A DNA stretch of 11,780 nucleotides. It comes from Chloroflexota bacterium. Lineage in GTDB: Bacteria; Chloroflexota; Limnocylindria; QHBO01. Under the pieces are notes generated by a model that was not told the origin of the DNA, did no database searches, and was given only the letters and a program-made list of their open reading frames with translations. Position numbers and translations under genes: made by a program. Shown one piece after another: positions 1 to 5,893 of the stretch. Position 1 is the stretch's first letter, and each line of letters starts with the position of its first letter. The stretch lies in the NCBI GenBank assembly GCA_020848055.1, contig JADLBB010000101.1, positions 1 to 11,780 of the forward strand. Direction: 5' to 3'.

Positions 1-68
1 TCCTCGACCCCCAGGCTCTGCAGCTCCAGCGCGATCCATTCCTTCACCTCGTCGTTCAGGAACGGCAT
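1..68 (-). CDS. Start of a leftward gene of unknown function (partial)
   Basis: Read leftward from an ATG at 68, an open frame of 22 complete codons runs off the window edge. It begins MPFLNDEVKEWIALELQSLG, an amphipathic helix-like stretch with normal GC-rich codon use. It is divergent from tgt, which makes a real gene start plausible. No good ribosome binding site precedes this ATG. An in-frame GTG at 92-90 would add eight residues and lies 6 bases after a TACGCT hexamer (leftward, 104-99), so that start is also possible, perhaps on a leaderless transcript. The visible piece is too short to name a family. Confidence 0.45.
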   Translation of the reverse strand, partial: MPFLNDEVKEWIALELQSLGVE

Positions 69-124
69 CCGCGGCCATTCGGTCAGTCGCACCCCCGTAG
101 CGTACCGAATGCGCACAAGGTCCG

Positions 125-130
125 TATGCT
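125..130 (+). promoter_or_regulatory. Possible -10 element of a leaderless tgt promoter
   Basis: TATGCT fits the TAnnnT form of a -10 element and ends exactly 7 bases before the ATG at 138, the spacing expected if transcription starts at the A of the start codon. There is no Shine-Dalgarno sequence before that ATG. No convincing -35 is visible. The motif is short and could occur by chance. Confidence 0.3.
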
Positions 131-137
131 CCAGGCG

Positions 138-1292
138 ATGACACGTCCGCTGGCCGCCACGTTCAGGACCTCGCCCGTGGGGCGAGCCAGGCTGGGCATC
201 ATCGAGACTCCGCACGGTCGGATCGATACGCCCGCCTTCATGCCGGTCGGCACCCAGGCCACGGTCAAGGCGCTGACCCCCGGCGATCTGCACGCGGCGG
301 GCGCGCAGATGATCCTGGGCAACACGTACCACCTGAATCTGCGGCCCACCGCCGAGCGCATCGCGCGGCTCGGCGGCTTGCACCGGTTCATGGGGTGGGA
401 TGGACCAATCCTGACCGATTCTGGCGGCTTCCAGGTGTTCTCGCTGGCGGCGCTGCGGCACGTGGACGACGATGGCGTGACGTTCACCTCGCACCTCGAC
501 GGATCGCCGGTGCGGCTGACGCCCGAGCGGGCGATGGAGATCCAGGCCCTGCTCGGATCGGACGTGGCCATGGTGCTCGACCAGCTCGTCGACCCGGGCT
601 CACCCCGGACGGAGGTCCTCGGGGCGATGGAGCGAACACATCGCTGGGCGGCGCGCTCGCTGGCGGCGCGTGGGCGTCCGGACCAGGCCGTGTTCGGGAT
701 CATCCAGGGCGGCGTTGATCCAGGGCTGCGGCGGGCGTCCGCGGCGGCCATCGGCGCCATGGCGTTCGACGGCATCGCCATCGGCGGGCTGTCGGTGGGA
801 GAGTCGAAGGCCGACATGGCCGCCACGCTCGAGGTCGTGGCAGAGGCGCTCGGCGAAGATCCGCGGCCGCGCTACCTCATGGGCGTGGGCTCGCCGCGGG
901 ACTTCTTCACCGCGGTCGAGCGCGGCATTGACCTGTTCGACTGTGTCCTGCCCACTCGCGTCGCTCGGACCGGCCAGGTCTGGACCGATGCGGGACGTCT
1001 GAACCTGCGCAACGCCGCCGTGCAGGACGATCCCGGACCGATCGACCCAGCCTGCGCCTGCGAGGCCTGCCGCAACCACTCGCGCGCCTACCTGGCCCAC
1101 CTGTTTCGCGCCCGCGAGCTGCTCGCGTATCGCCTCGCCAGCATCCACAACGTGACCTGGACGCTGGAGCTGATGCGCCGGCTGCGGTCATCCCTCGAGG
1201 ATGGCTCGTTCGCCGACCTGCGCGCTGGCATGACGGAGGTGTTCGACCGATCCGACGGTCGTATGACGCCGTATTACGGCGGTGTAGAATGA
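138..1292 (+). CDS. tgt: tRNA-guanine(34) transglycosylase (queuine tRNA-ribosyltransferase)
   Basis: Swaps guanine for a 7-deazaguanine (preQ1 in most bacteria) at the wobble position of GUN-anticodon tRNAs, a step of queuosine synthesis. The 384-residue TIM-barrel protein has the family's usual length. Numbering from Met138: the general acid/base Asp is D94 in TDSGGFQVFS, the nucleophile Asp is D268 in FDCVLPTR, GIIQGG is around 187-192, GGLSVGE around 216-222 and YLMGVG around 246-251. The zinc site is C306, C308, C311 and H337. An upstream in-frame ATG at 126 would add four residues, but alignment to known Tgt proteins and a -10-like hexamer at 125-130 favour 138. Odd point: the loop that is normally DECxPYP reads DQLVDPG (148-154), so the pocket cysteine is Leu150 and both prolines of that loop are gone from their usual places. 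All other pocket residues I can align are kept. Confidence 0.97.
   Translation: MTRPLAATFRTSPVGRARLGIIETPHGRIDTPAFMPVGTQATVKALTPGDLHAAGAQMILGNTYHLNLRPTAERIARLGGLHRFMGWDGPILTDSGGFQVFSLAALRHVDDDGVTFTSHLDGSPVRLTPERAMEIQALLGSDVAMVLDQLVDPGSPRTEVLGAMERTHRWAARSLAARGRPDQAVFGIIQGGVDPGLRRASAAAIGAMAFDGIAIGGLSVGESKADMAATLEVVAEALGEDPRPRYLMGVGSPRDFFTAVERGIDLFDCVLPTRVARTGQVWTDAGRLNLRNAAVQDDPGPIDPACACEACRNHSRAYLAHLFRARELLAYRLASIHNVTWTLELMRRLRSSLEDGSFADLRAGMTEVFDRSDGRMTPYYGGVE
1267..1281. repeat. 15-base perfect inverted repeat at the tgt 3' end
   Basis: CGCCGTATTACGGCG has two perfect 7-base arms around a central T. It lies in the last codons of tgt (Thr-Pro-Tyr-Tyr-Gly-Gly) and just upstream of a TAGAAT hexamer at 1285-1290. 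It could be an operator for the promoter of the small gene and recA, or a weak hairpin. There is no T-tract after it, so it is not a classic intrinsic terminator. A match of this size is expected less than once per window by chance, so it is suggestive only. Confidence 0.35.
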
Positions 1293-1338
1293 GCCGTGCA
1301 TCGTGACGGGAGAGGTGTCACAACCCGCCACGTAGAAT
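1285..1338 (+). promoter_or_regulatory. Candidate promoter region ahead of the small gene and recA
   Basis: Two copies of GTAGAAT (1284-1290 and 1332-1338) each contain TAGAAT, a good match to a -10 hexamer, in an otherwise GC-rich region. Neither has a recognisable -35 at 16-18 bases. If the second is used, the transcript would start near 1345 and carry a leader of about 105 bases before the 57-codon gene. The leader contains a tandem repeat of GTAAGCGCC (1365-1373 and 1376-1384, period 11) and a 6-bp inverted repeat (1398-1403 with 1415-1420). I see no GAAC-N4-GTTC LexA box. Confidence 0.3.
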
Positions 1339-1437
1339 CGACATCGGCGACCCGGATGGACCGCGTAAGCGCCAGGTAAGCGCCCGATAAGGAGCGGCGA
1401 GCGATCATCGGCGACGCTCGACCGGCTCACGACAATC

Positions 1438-1442
1438 GGAGG
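1438..1442 (+). promoter_or_regulatory. Strong ribosome binding site for the 57-codon gene
   Basis: GGAGG lies 8 bases before the ATG at 1451. It is the strongest and best-spaced Shine-Dalgarno sequence in the window and decides the start of the small gene. Confidence 0.75.
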
Positions 1443-1450
1443 TTGAGCAG

Positions 1451-1624
1451 ATGGCAAAGGGTCGAGACAGACCACGCAAGGAACCGAAGCGCAAGCCGAA
1501 GGAGAAGGCTCCGAAGAACCAGCAGCCCGCGCCGCCGGCCTATCAGCCGCCGATGCGGACCGTGGAAGTCATCAAGCCAAGACGCAAGGAACGCGAACCA
1601 TCCGACGAGCCCGGGGACGAGTGA
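1451..1624 (+). CDS. Small basic Lys/Arg/Pro-rich protein, function unknown
   Basis: An open frame of 57 codons from ATG 1451 to TGA 1622-1624. It opens MAKGRDRPRKEPKRKPKEKA, continues through a Pro/Gln segment (about residues 24-34) and a short hydrophobic patch (TVEVIKP, 37-43), and ends in an acidic tail (PSDEPGDE). It has no cysteines, membrane segment or signal peptide and looks largely disordered. A basic first half with an acidic tail would suit nucleic acid or ribosome binding, but this is inference. Evidence that it is a gene: a GGAGG at 8-base spacing, the same strand as recA, and a stop codon sharing bases with a GTG at 1621 in the recA frame. I do not recognise a family. It lies directly before recA, so co-transcription is likely. 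Confidence 0.72.
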   Translation: MAKGRDRPRKEPKRKPKEKAPKNQQPAPPAYQPPMRTVEVIKPRRKEREPSDEPGDE

Positions 1625-1671
1625 GCCAGAGCCACCGGGGCGCACAGCACGAACGAGGAGCAGACGAGGAC

Positions 1672-2733
1672 ATGGAAGCACCGGTGGCAGTCAGCCCGGC
1701 CGCCCGCAACGGGGACGGCGAACGCATCAAGGCCGTCGATGCGGCCATCCTGCAGATCGAGAAGCAGTTCGGCCGAGGCTCGATCATGCGCCTAGGCGAT
1801 CGGGAGGCGCAGAACGTGCCGGCCGTCTCGACCGGCTCGGTCGCGCTCGACCTGGCCCTCGGCGTCGGTGGCGTGCCGCGCGGCCGGATCACCGAGATCT
1901 ACGGCCCCGAGTCGAGCGGCAAGACCACGCTGTGCTACCACGTCGCGGCGAACGCGCAACGGCTCGGCGGCATCGTGGCCTTCATCGACGCCGAGCACGC
2001 GCTCGACCCCGGGTACGCGAAGAACGTCGGCGTCAACGTCGACGAGCTGCTGGTCAGCCAGCCGGACACCGGTGAGCAGGCCCTCGAGATCGCCGAGACC
2101 CTGATCCGCAGCGGGGGAGTGGATGTCGTCATCGTCGACTCGGTTGCGGCCCTGGTACCGCGCGCCGAGATCGAGGGCGACATGGGTGACGCCTTCGTCG
2201 GCCTCCAGGCGCGGCTCATGAGCCAGGCCCTGCGCAAGCTGACCGGCGCCATCAACCGCAGCCAGACGGCGCTCATCTTCACCAACCAGCTGCGAGAGAA
2301 GATCGGCGTCATGTTCGGCAACCCCGAAACGACGCCGGGCGGCCGCGCCCTGAAGTTCTACGCCAGCGTGCGGATGGACATCCGGCGCATCGAGACGCTC
2401 AAGACCGGCACCGATGCGATCGGCAGCCGCACCAGGGTCAAGGTCGTCAAGAACAAGGTCGCCTCGCCATTCCGGGTCGCCGAGTTCGACATCATGTACA
2501 ACGAGGGCATCAGCCGCGAGGGCGGCCTGCTCGACGTCGGCATCGCGGCAGGGATCCTGTCCAAGACCGGCGCCTGGTTCAACTACGGCGACATCCGGCT
2601 GGGCCAGGGGCGCGAGAACGCCCGCGACTTCCTGCGGACCAACCCGGAGATCGCCCAGCGCATCGACGACGAGATCCGCGGCAAGGTGGCGAGCATCGAG
2701 GTCGGACCCGAGGGCATCAGCGAGGCGGAGTAG
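1672..2733 (+). CDS. recA: Recombinase RecA
   Basis: ATP-dependent strand-exchange protein and co-protease for LexA-type repressors. From ATG 1672 it is 353 residues, the usual size. Visible landmarks: QIEKQFGRGSIMRLGD near the N terminus (28-43), Walker A GPESSGKTT (78-86), Walker B VIVDSVAAL (153-161), the L1 region EIEGDMGDAFVGLQARLMSQ (166-185), TNQLREKIGVMFGNPETTPG with the L2 DNA-binding loop (204-223) and KFYASVRMDIRR (228-239). There is no intein. The C-terminal acidic tail is short. ATG 1672 has an AGGAG at 1656-1660. An in-frame GTG at 1621 would add 17 polar residues and overlap the stop of the upstream small gene, so translational coupling from there is possible. recX follows after 9 bases. 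Confidence 0.98.
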   Translation: MEAPVAVSPAARNGDGERIKAVDAAILQIEKQFGRGSIMRLGDREAQNVPAVSTGSVALDLALGVGGVPRGRITEIYGPESSGKTTLCYHVAANAQRLGGIVAFIDAEHALDPGYAKNVGVNVDELLVSQPDTGEQALEIAETLIRSGGVDVVIVDSVAALVPRAEIEGDMGDAFVGLQARLMSQALRKLTGAINRSQTALIFTNQLREKIGVMFGNPETTPGGRALKFYASVRMDIRRIETLKTGTDAIGSRTRVKVVKNKVASPFRVAEFDIMYNEGISREGGLLDVGIAAGILSKTGAWFNYGDIRLGQGRENARDFLRTNPEIAQRIDDEIRGKVASIEVGPEGISEAE

Positions 2734-2742
2734 GACGGATCG

Positions 2743-3276
2743 GTGCCGGGCCGCCGCGCGCCGTCCGCCGGCAGGGAGCAACCGTCGGCACTCGACGTCG
2801 CGGTCCGATTCCTCGGCACGCGACCGAGGTCGCGCTGGGAGGTCGAGCGACGCCTGGCGCGCGAGGGCATTGGTGAGGTGGAGATAGCCGCAGCCGTCGA
2901 ACGGCTGACCGAGCTCGGCTACCTCGACGACGCCGCCTTCGCGCGCTGGTGGGGCGAACAGCGCGACCGTCACCACCCGCGCGGCCGTCGCATGATCGAC
3001 GCCGAACTGCGCCAGCGCGGCGTCCCGCGCGAGGTGATCGAATCCTACCTGGCCGAGCACGCGTCGCCGGAGCGCGCCCCGGAGGACGTCAGCTTGCCCG
3101 GCACCGAGGAAGAGCGCGCGGCGGTCGCCCTGGCCGATCATCTCCGCGGCCGTCCTTACCCCGACGAGGGGAAGGCGCGCCAGCGGCTGGGGATGTTCCT
3201 CGTGCGACGCGGGTTCGACGCCGACACCGTCCGGACCGTCCTGCGCCGCGCGGCAGGCGAAGCCGCATCGGACTAG
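2743..3276 (+). CDS. recX: Regulatory protein RecX
   Basis: Binds RecA filaments and limits RecA activity. The 177-residue protein has the family's repeated three-helix modules: ALDVAVRFLGTRPRSRWEVERRLAREG (16-42), ERLTELGYLDDAAFARWWGEQR (53-74), RRMIDAELRQRGVPREVIESYL (82-103), and a C-terminal module ending QRLGMFLVRRGFDADTVRTVLRRA (147-170). It starts at a GTG 9 bases after the recA stop, preceded by a weak AGGA-like sequence, and is almost certainly co-transcribed with recA, the common arrangement. A basic N-terminal tail of about 14 residues precedes the first module. A Pro/Glu-rich linker (about 105-125) separates the central and last modules. Confidence 0.93.
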   Translation: MPGRRAPSAGREQPSALDVAVRFLGTRPRSRWEVERRLAREGIGEVEIAAAVERLTELGYLDDAAFARWWGEQRDRHHPRGRRMIDAELRQRGVPREVIESYLAEHASPERAPEDVSLPGTEEERAAVALADHLRGRPYPDEGKARQRLGMFLVRRGFDADTVRTVLRRAAGEAASD

Positions 3277-3279
3277 GCT
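3274..3279 (+). promoter_or_regulatory. Possible -10 element for a leaderless oxidoreductase transcript
   Basis: TAGGCT, whose first three bases are the recX stop codon, ends exactly 7 bases before the ATG at 3287. No Shine-Dalgarno sequence precedes that ATG. The geometry matches the TAnnnT seen before tgt. No -35 is evident, and the gene may simply be read through from recA-recX. Confidence 0.25.
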
Positions 3280-3286
3280 TGCGGCC

Positions 3287-4240
3287 ATGCGATACGCCCT
3301 CATGACGGAGCCCCAACAGGGGCTGACATACGACGAGATCCTCGCCGCCGCCCGCACCGCGGAGTCGTCCGGGATCGAGGCGTTCTTCCGCTCGGACCAC
3401 TACGCGAGCTTCCCAGGCGGCGAAGGGCTTCCCACCACCGATGCCTGGACCACCCTCGCCGGCCTGGCACGCGAGACGACGACCATACGCCTCGGCGTCC
3501 TGGTCTCGCCGGTCACCTTCCGGCTTCCGGGCAACCTGGCCAAGGTGATCCAGACCGTTGACGAGATGAGCGACGGGCGCATCGAGGCCGGATTTGGCGC
3601 GGGCTGGAACCAGGCGGAGCACGACCAATTGGGCCTGCCGTTTCCGCCGATCGCCGAGCGCTACGACATGCTGGCCGAGCAGATGGCAATAATCCACGGC
3701 CTGTGGACCGAGGGCGACGGCTGGACCTTCGATGGCCGCCACTGGCAGGTCCGCGGCTCCAAGCGTCACGGACTGGTCGCACGCGGCGGCCGGCGCCACC
3801 CGCACATCCTGTTCGGCGGCAAGGGCGGCCCGAGGCTGGCGGCCCTCGTCGCTCGATACGGTGACGAATTCAACCTCAACTCCGCATCACCCGATGCCGC
3901 GCCTGCGGCCTACGCCAACGTGCGGCGAGCATGTCAGGACATCGGGCGCGATCCCGACGAACTGGTGTACTCGGCCATGACCGGGGTGCTGGTGTCCGAG
4001 ACTCAATCCGACCTCGAGGCCCGCGTCGCCGACCTGCTCGCGGCCCTCGGCGGGGGAGTGGATGACCCGGACGCGTGGCTGGCCGATCGAAGGCGCAGAT
4101 GGGTCATGGGCACGCCCGACGAAGTGCACGAGCGCATCCGCGCGCTGGAGGCGAGCGGCATCGGGCGGGTCATGCTGCAGGACTTCCTGCCCCGCGACCT
4201 CGATCACATCCGGCTGATGGGGACCATCTTCACCACCTGA
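3287..4240 (+). CDS. Luciferase-like (LLM class) F420- or FMN-dependent oxidoreductase
   Basis: A 317-residue TIM-barrel protein of the bacterial luciferase-like superfamily, closest in feel to the F420-dependent class. Family-typical stretches: an N-terminal strand with EIL..ARTAESSGIEAFFRSDHY (17-39), IRLGVLVSPVTFRLPGNLAK (67-86) followed by the VDEMSDGRIEAGFGAGWN core (91-108), a PPIAERYDMLAEQMAIIHGLW helix (120-140), HPHILFGGKGGPRLAALVARYGDEFNLN (171-198) and a C-terminal VMGTPDEVHERIRALEASGIGRVML helix-strand pair (273-297). The substrate is unknown and the cofactor (F420 or FMN) cannot be fixed from sequence alone. It starts 10 bases after recX, so it may ride in the recA-recX transcript, but its reaction has no obvious tie to recombination. 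Likely cytoplasmic, with no signal peptide or membrane segment. Confidence 0.9.
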   Translation: MRYALMTEPQQGLTYDEILAAARTAESSGIEAFFRSDHYASFPGGEGLPTTDAWTTLAGLARETTTIRLGVLVSPVTFRLPGNLAKVIQTVDEMSDGRIEAGFGAGWNQAEHDQLGLPFPPIAERYDMLAEQMAIIHGLWTEGDGWTFDGRHWQVRGSKRHGLVARGGRRHPHILFGGKGGPRLAALVARYGDEFNLNSASPDAAPAAYANVRRACQDIGRDPDELVYSAMTGVLVSETQSDLEARVADLLAALGGGVDDPDAWLADRRRRWVMGTPDEVHERIRALEASGIGRVMLQDFLPRDLDHIRLMGTIFTT

Positions 4241-4260
4241 GCACTCCGGCCGTCTTGCGC

Positions 4261-4305
4261 TACACTGACCAACCCAGCCGTCCGCGGCCATGAATCGACC
4301 AACCC
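4261..4305 (+). promoter_or_regulatory. Candidate rny promoter with downstream direct repeats
   Basis: TACACT (4261-4266) resembles a -10 hexamer in the 123-base gap before rny. No good -35 is seen 16-18 bases upstream. Just after it, GACCAACCC occurs twice (4267-4275 and 4297-4305), 30 bases apart, about three helical turns. A transcript from here would start near 4273 and carry a leader of roughly 90 bases. Confidence 0.3.
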
Positions 4306-4342
4306 GATGCGCTCGCCCAGCGAGCGTGACAGCGCCCATCAG

Positions 4343-4361
4343 GGCTCGAGGAACCCGAGCC
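4343..4361 (+). promoter_or_regulatory. Hairpin presenting the rny ribosome binding site in its loop
   Basis: GGCTCG (4343-4348) pairs with CGAGCC (4356-4361), giving a 6-bp stem of almost all G-C pairs around the loop AGGAACC. The AGGA of the likely Shine-Dalgarno sequence (GAGGA, 4348-4352) sits in the loop and the ATG follows 2 bases after the stem. Such a structure could tune translation of rny. The pairing is seen directly and the regulatory role is inference. Confidence 0.4.
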
Positions 4362-4363
4362 AC

Positions 4364-5893
4364 ATGCCAGATATCGTCCTCGCCGTGGTGGCGGCCGTGG
4401 CCGTCGTCCTCGGTGTGATCGTCGGATTCGTCTCACGCAACGTCATCGCCTCCAACTCGGTCAAGCACGCCGAGCAGTACGGCCAGCGTCTCATGGCCGA
4501 GGCGCGCGCCAAGCAGAAGGAGATCGTCCTCGAAGGCAAGGACGAGGCGCTGCATCTGCGCCGCGCAGCCGAGGAAGAGGCGCGCGAGCAGCGCGCCACG
4601 TTCCAGCGCACCGAGCGCCGGCTCCTGGACCGGGAGGAGGCGCTCGACCGCAAGGTGGCGTCGCTGGAGGAACGCGAGCTGTCGCTGAGCCACGGGCTCG
4701 CGGGCCTGAATGCCGAGCGCATCGAGATCGAAGCCATGCAGCAGCGTGGGCTGCGCGAGCTGGAGCGGATCTCCGGGCTCAGCGTCGCTGAAGCACGCGA
4801 GGGGCTCATCTCGCAGATCGCCGATGAGGCTCGCGCCGAGGCGCAGCAACGCGTGCGCGAGATCGAACGGCACGCGCAGGAGGAGGGCGAGACGCGGGCG
4901 CGTCACGTGCTGACCACGGTCATGCAGCGCATCGCGGCAGACCACACCAGCGAGGCGACCGTGACGGTCGTGACGCTGCCGAACGAGGAGATGAAGGGCC
5001 GCATCATCGGTCGCGAGGGGCGCAACATCCGGGCGCTTGAGCAGGCGACCGGCGTGGACCTCATCATCGACGACACGCCGGAGGCGGTCGTGCTGTCGGG
5101 TTTCGACCCGGTCCGTCGCGAGGTGGCGCGCCTGGCGCTGACCAAGCTCATCAGCGATGGACGCATTCATCCGGGCCGAATCGAGGAGACCGTCGCCAAG
5201 AGCCGATCCGAGCTGGATGTGGTCATGCGCCAGGCCGGTGAGCAGGCCGCGTACGACGCCGGCGTGCCGGGCCTGCATCCGGAGCTGATCAAGTTGCTCG
5301 GCCGGCTGAAGTATCGGACCAGCTACGGCCAGAACGTTCTGAACCATTCGATTGAGACCGCGCGGCTGGGCGGACTGCTGGCAGCCGAGATCGGCGCCAA
5401 CATCGGTGACTCGAAGAAGGGCGGCCTGTTGCACGACATCGGCAAGGCCGTCGACCACGAGGTCGACGGCCCCCACGCTGCCATCGGGGGAGACATCGCC
5501 GCCCGCTACGGCGTCAGTCACCTGGTCTGCAACGCCATCGCGGCCCACCACCAGGAGGTGGAGCAGGAGTCGATCGAGGCCACCGTGGTCCAGATCGCCG
5601 ACGCGATCAGCGCCTCGCGACCCGGCGCGCGCGGTGAGAGCCTCGACAACTACGTCAAGCGCCTGGACGACCTGCAGCAGATCGCGCTCAGCTTCCCGGG
5701 CGTCGAGCGCTGCTTCGCGATCCAGGCCGGGCGCGAGATCCGGATCCTGGTCAGGCCCGAGGACGTGGACGACCTGGCCTCCAGCCGGCTGGCGCGTGAC
5801 GTCGTGCGCCGCATCGAGGAACAGCTCCAGTACCCCGGGCAGATCAAGGTCACCGTCATCCGCGAGACTCGCGCCATCGATTACGCGCGGTGA
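4364..5893 (+). CDS. rny: Ribonuclease Y
   Basis: Membrane-bound endoribonuclease that starts mRNA turnover in many bacteria lacking RNase E. From ATG 4364 it is 509 residues, typical for the family. Order of parts: one N-terminal transmembrane helix (about 4-24), a long Glu/Arg/Ala-rich coiled coil (about 35-185), a KH RNA-binding domain with GRIIGREGRN (212-221), an HD hydrolase domain with H328 in NHSIE, HDIGKA (H357, D358) and the later Asp in QIADAIS (D413), and the conserved C-terminal stretch ending YPGQIKVTVIRETRAIDYAR. An in-frame ATG at 4307 would add 19 polar residues ahead of the membrane helix. That is unlikely, because 4364 has a GAGGA at 11 bases and a family-typical N terminus. 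Its stop overlaps the next start by 4 bases (GTGA), a conserved rny-ymdB pairing. Confidence 0.97.
   Translation: MPDIVLAVVAAVAVVLGVIVGFVSRNVIASNSVKHAEQYGQRLMAEARAKQKEIVLEGKDEALHLRRAAEEEAREQRATFQRTERRLLDREEALDRKVASLEERELSLSHGLAGLNAERIEIEAMQQRGLRELERISGLSVAEAREGLISQIADEARAEAQQRVREIERHAQEEGETRARHVLTTVMQRIAADHTSEATVTVVTLPNEEMKGRIIGREGRNIRALEQATGVDLIIDDTPEAVVLSGFDPVRREVARLALTKLISDGRIHPGRIEETVAKSRSELDVVMRQAGEQAAYDAGVPGLHPELIKLLGRLKYRTSYGQNVLNHSIETARLGGLLAAEIGANIGDSKKGGLLHDIGKAVDHEVDGPHAAIGGDIAARYGVSHLVCNAIAAHHQEVEQESIEATVVQIADAISASRPGARGESLDNYVKRLDDLQQIALSFPGVERCFAIQAGREIRILVRPEDVDDLASSRLARDVVRRIEEQLQYPGQIKVTVIRETRAIDYAR

Noticed and set aside
1267..1321. Intrinsic terminator for tgt
   Set aside because: The inverted repeat at 1267-1281 and a weak GTGAC/GTCAC stem (1303-1307 with 1317-1321) are not followed by a run of T, so neither qualifies.
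1293..1671. LexA/SOS box upstream of recA
   Set aside because: No GAAC-N4-GTTC or close variant was found. GAAC occurrences near 1590-1655 are direct, not inverted.
1443..2075. Rightward 210-codon Arg/Ser-rich frame across the small gene and the start of recA
   Set aside because: It is out of frame with both recA and the 57-codon gene, is built of Arg/Ser/Gly-rich low-complexity sequence, and lacks the strong ribosome binding site geometry.
1792..3357. Leftward 521-codon frame antisense to recA and recX
   Set aside because: It lies entirely opposite clearly coding genes, has low-complexity composition and no recognisable motif.
4433..5551. Leftward 372-codon frame antisense to rny
   Set aside because: Antisense to the coiled-coil, KH and HD regions of RNase Y, with no independent support.
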